NCBI RefSeq assembly: GCF_900142975.1
Contig: NZ_LT670848.1
Location: 2,976,001-3,040,000 of the forward strand
Length of the DNA: 64,000 nt
DNA from: Salegentibacter salegens
Lineage (GTDB): Bacteria > Bacteroidota > Bacteroidia > Flavobacteriales > Flavobacteriaceae
Reading direction: 5' to 3'
Shown here: piece after piece, positions 62,058-64,000 of the stretch
How the letters are laid out: every line of letters starts with the position of its first letter
Position numbering within the stretch: the stretch's first letter is position 1
The notes under the pieces: generated by a model
What the model was told of the DNA's origin: nothing
What the model saw: only the letters and a program-made list of their open reading frames with translations
The model's database searches: none
Program-made: the position numbers and the translations under genes

Positions 62058-62582
62058 TTACTTATTTATAACATCTTTTGTAAGCCACGCTTCTAATTCC
62101 TGGTCTTTATTTGAAGTATGTAAGACCGAAATATCACCGGTAGTTTCAAAAACTACAGCCCGCACCTGCGAAAGATCTAAAACATTGGCTTCTCTTAGTT
62201 TTGACCTAAGATCACCTTCGGTAACCCGGGCTTTCTTTAAATTTTCATGAAGTATCTTTTTACCGTCCATAAGAAGTAGTGGGGAGTTGTCAATTGCTTC
62301 CTGAAACCAGGAAAAACGTCTTAAAATTGCCGCCGAAATTTGCAAAATATATACAGCGGCCAGCCCCACAATACCGTGTATTAAGCTTACCGAGGCCGAT
62401 AGAATTGTAGTTGCTAAAATAGAACCTACAGCAACCGTCATTGCGAAATCAAAACTGGACATTTTTGAAAAACTGCGTTTTCCGGCAATTCTCGTAAAAA
62501 TTATAATTGCCATGTAAATTCCCCCGGCGGTTAGGAAAATTGCCAGAATAGATGTCCAGGAAGCTTCAAACCATTTTTCCAT
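62058..62582 (-). CDS. DUF421 (YetF-like) membrane protein
   Basis: A 174-residue protein with three hydrophobic segments in the first half (about 12-31, 43-61 and 66-88) and a small cytosolic alpha/beta domain. Family marks are RIAGKRSFSKMSSFDFAMTVAVGSILATTIL and the cytosolic start PLLLMDGKKILHENLKKARVTEGDLRSKLRE. The role of YetF-like proteins is not established. The gene lies between SemiSWEET and a short-chain dehydrogenase, a grouping often seen for stress-related genes. Confidence 0.88.
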   Translation of the reverse strand: MEKWFEASWTSILAIFLTAGGIYMAIIIFTRIAGKRSFSKMSSFDFAMTVAVGSILATTILSASVSLIHGIVGLAAVYILQISAAILRRFSWFQEAIDNSPLLLMDGKKILHENLKKARVTEGDLRSKLREANVLDLSQVRAVVFETTGDISVLHTSNKDQELEAWLTKDVINK

Positions 62583-62615
62583 AATAAGTTTTTAGTAATT
62601 TAATTGATTTTAGGC

Positions 62616-63464
62616 TTATCCCCCAATAATTTCACCGCCATTTACGTGAATAATTTGGCCAGTAATATAGCTGCTATCTTCACTTGCAAGAAAAACGTAA
62701 GCCGGAGCCACTTCAGAAGGTTGTCCTGCTCTTCCCATTGGGGTATCCTGGCCAAACTCGCTCACATCATCAAAAGTCGCGGGAATTAGCGGTGTCCAGA
62801 TGGGTCCGGGCGCAACACCATTCACCCTTATTTTTTTATCGGCCAGCATTTTTGATAAAGACCGGGTAAAACTTACAATCGCGCCTTTAGTACTGCTATA
62901 ATCCAGTAAATGTTCACTACCGCGATAGGCTGTGACAGAAGTGGTGTTAATTATAACATCGCCTTCCTGAAGCTGTTGTAATGCCTCTTTCACAATATAA
63001 AAATAAGGATAGATATTGGTTTCAAAAGTTTTGTGAATTTGCGCTGTACTTATCTCATCTATATTTTCTTTAGGAAATTGTATTGCGGCATTATTCACAA
63101 GGATATTTAGTTTTCCTAATTTCTTAGATGTTTCTTCCAGAGCCTCTTTACAGAAGTCCTCCTTTTTTAAATCCCCTTCAATAATAAGACATTGTTTTCC
63201 TTCCTTTTCTACTAACTTTTTGGTCTCCAGTGCGTCTTCATTTTCCTCTAAATAGATAATTGCAATATTTGCTCCTTCCCTTGCAAAATGCACAGCAATA
63301 CTTCTTCCAATGCCACTGTCGCCGCCGGTTATTAAAGCATTTTTGCCTTCTAATTTACCAGAACCCTTGTAGTTTTTTCTAATGATTTCCGGCTCCGGAT
63401 TCATTTTATATTCTTTTCCGGGTTGCTCCTGTTGCTGGTTCGGAAATTTTTCTGGTTTATTCAT
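62616..63464 (-). CDS. SDR family oxidoreductase (YghA/general-stress type)
   Basis: A 282-residue NAD(P)-dependent short-chain dehydrogenase. The cofactor motif is TGGDSGIG (46-53), followed by NNAA, catalytic Ser in NTTSVTAYRG and YSSTK with catalytic Tyr and Lys, and the closing GQIIHVNGGEIIGG. The N-terminal extension of about 40 residues (Pro/Gln-rich, then MNPEPEIIRKNYKGSGKLEGK) is typical of the YghA/GspA subgroup linked to general stress. Substrate unknown. It is the first gene of the minus-strand SDR-DUF421-SemiSWEET group. Confidence 0.92.
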   Translation of the reverse strand: MNKPEKFPNQQQEQPGKEYKMNPEPEIIRKNYKGSGKLEGKNALITGGDSGIGRSIAVHFAREGANIAIIYLEENEDALETKKLVEKEGKQCLIIEGDLKKEDFCKEALEETSKKLGKLNILVNNAAIQFPKENIDEISTAQIHKTFETNIYPYFYIVKEALQQLQEGDVIINTTSVTAYRGSEHLLDYSSTKGAIVSFTRSLSKMLADKKIRVNGVAPGPIWTPLIPATFDDVSEFGQDTPMGRAGQPSEVAPAYVFLASEDSSYITGQIIHVNGGEIIGG

Positions 63465-63657
63465 ATTGGTTAATTTTTGGTTGGTATTTTTAGCTATAAA
63501 TGTTTCATAATTAATAGTTTACTGAAATTAGGAATAGCCAGAAGTATAAAATTAATAAGCTTTGCTTACAATAAAATGTTAAGGATTTATAAGTCTTTCT
63601 AAAGAAGCCTTTAAAAACCTAATCCGGTTAAAAAAATATTCATTTGTGTTAATTGAA

Positions 63658-63665
63658 TACCTTTG
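63658..63665 (+). promoter_or_regulatory. -7 box (TACCTTTG) at the glycerophosphodiesterase gene
   Basis: A perfect TAnnTTTG match ending only 4 bases before the ATG at 63670, so the transcript would be leaderless or nearly so. No good -33 element at normal spacing. Confidence 0.45.
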
Positions 63666-63669
63666 CCAA

Positions 63670-64000
63670 ATGAATTTATTAAAGATTGGCCATCGTGGCG
63701 CCAAGGGCCATTTAGCCGAAAATACACTGGAGAGTATTCAAAAAGCCCTCAATTTTGGCGTTGATGCAATAGAAATAGATGTGCATAGATGTAAAACCGG
63801 CGAGTTAGTGGTAATTCACGATTTTACGCTAGATCGAACCACCAATGGGAGCGGTGAAATTGCGAAAAAGTCTTTAGCCGAATTAAAAAATCTTAAGGTT
63901 GAAGATCAATTTGAAATTCCTTTACTTACCCAAGTTTTAGATCTTATTGAAAGAAAATGCACGATAAATATTGAGTTGAAAGGTTTAAATACCGCAACCG
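63670..64000 (+). CDS. Glycerophosphodiester phosphodiesterase, 5' part
   Basis: The frame starts at an ATG at 63670 and stays open to the right edge, giving about 110 residues; the 3' part is outside the window. GDPD enzymes hydrolyse deacylated phospholipid head groups to glycerol 3-phosphate and an alcohol. Metal-binding and catalytic motifs are visible: IGHRGAKGHLAENT, DAIEIDVHRC, LVVIHDFTLDRTTNGSG and the later INIELKG. No signal peptide is present, so a cytosolic enzyme is likely. Confidence 0.93.
   Translation, partial: MNLLKIGHRGAKGHLAENTLESIQKALNFGVDAIEIDVHRCKTGELVVIHDFTLDRTTNGSGEIAKKSLAELKNLKVEDQFEIPLLTQVLDLIERKCTINIELKGLNTAT

Overview
The window looks like an ordinary chromosomal stretch of a member of the Flavobacteriaceae (phylum Bacteroidota). 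The evidence is a set of lineage-typical genes: type IX secretion proteins (a SprA homologue of 2391 residues, a PorP/SprF protein and a PorG-like DUF6089 protein), a RemB-like gliding protein, the alternative complex III subunit ActF beside a caa3-type oxidase, and a malic enzyme-phosphotransacetylase fusion. At least fifteen genes are preceded by the Bacteroidota -7 box TAnnTTTG. The genus cannot be fixed from the sequence; a marine Gramella/Salegentibacter-like organism is a guess. No prophage, insertion sequence, CRISPR array, rRNA or tRNA was seen.

Layout. 1-3.6 kb: end of the respiratory operon (actF, cox2, cox1). 3.7-10.4 kb: ruvB, a cytochrome P450, a small secreted NTF2-like protein, queG and maeB. 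10.5-22.1 kb: ruvA-sprA, gcvH-VanZ, tonB and a RemB-like protein. 22.3-27.5 kb: second oxidase block (ctaB, two cox3 genes, cox4-like, a cysteine-less thioredoxin-like protein, SCO, DUF420 and a tiny CSMC membrane protein). 27.6-34.7 kb: a six-gene tripartite ABC exporter (ATPase, two permeases, adaptor, TolC, adaptor). 34.7-42.2 kb: tsaB, then mscS, a DUF255 protein and dodecin on the minus strand, then a phosphate transporter and an Nfu protein. 42.3-51.3 kb: porP/sprF, then a long minus-strand envelope cluster (CBS, nadK, porG-like, uppS, bamA, two ompH, murI). 51.4-59.7 kb: pdxJ, an alpha/beta hydrolase, a FadL porin with an SGNH lipoprotein, a small membrane protein, tig, clpP and clpX. 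59.8-63.5 kb: a minus-strand accessory group (DUF1989, PaiB-like, YqcI/YcgG-GntA-like, SemiSWEET, DUF421, SDR). 63.7 kb to the edge: start of a glycerophosphodiester phosphodiesterase.

How the genes work together. Three themes dominate. Aerobic respiration: quinol passes electrons through alternative complex III to an oxidase whose core, heme farnesylation and copper insertion genes lie in two blocks about 19 kb apart. Outer-membrane biogenesis: BamA, two Skp/OmpH-like chaperones, UppS and MurI for the wall, and SprA, PorG and SprF for type IX secretion and gliding. Protein quality control: trigger factor, ClpP and ClpX. The least understood part is the three-gene DUF1989/PaiB/GntA-like operon near 60-61.7 kb. 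It may act on a guanidino or other nitrogen compound and is the best candidate here for an undescribed pathway. Starts were moved from the longest open frame to an internal Met where a promoter box, signal peptide or neighbouring gene argued for it; several genes appear to use TTG or GTG.
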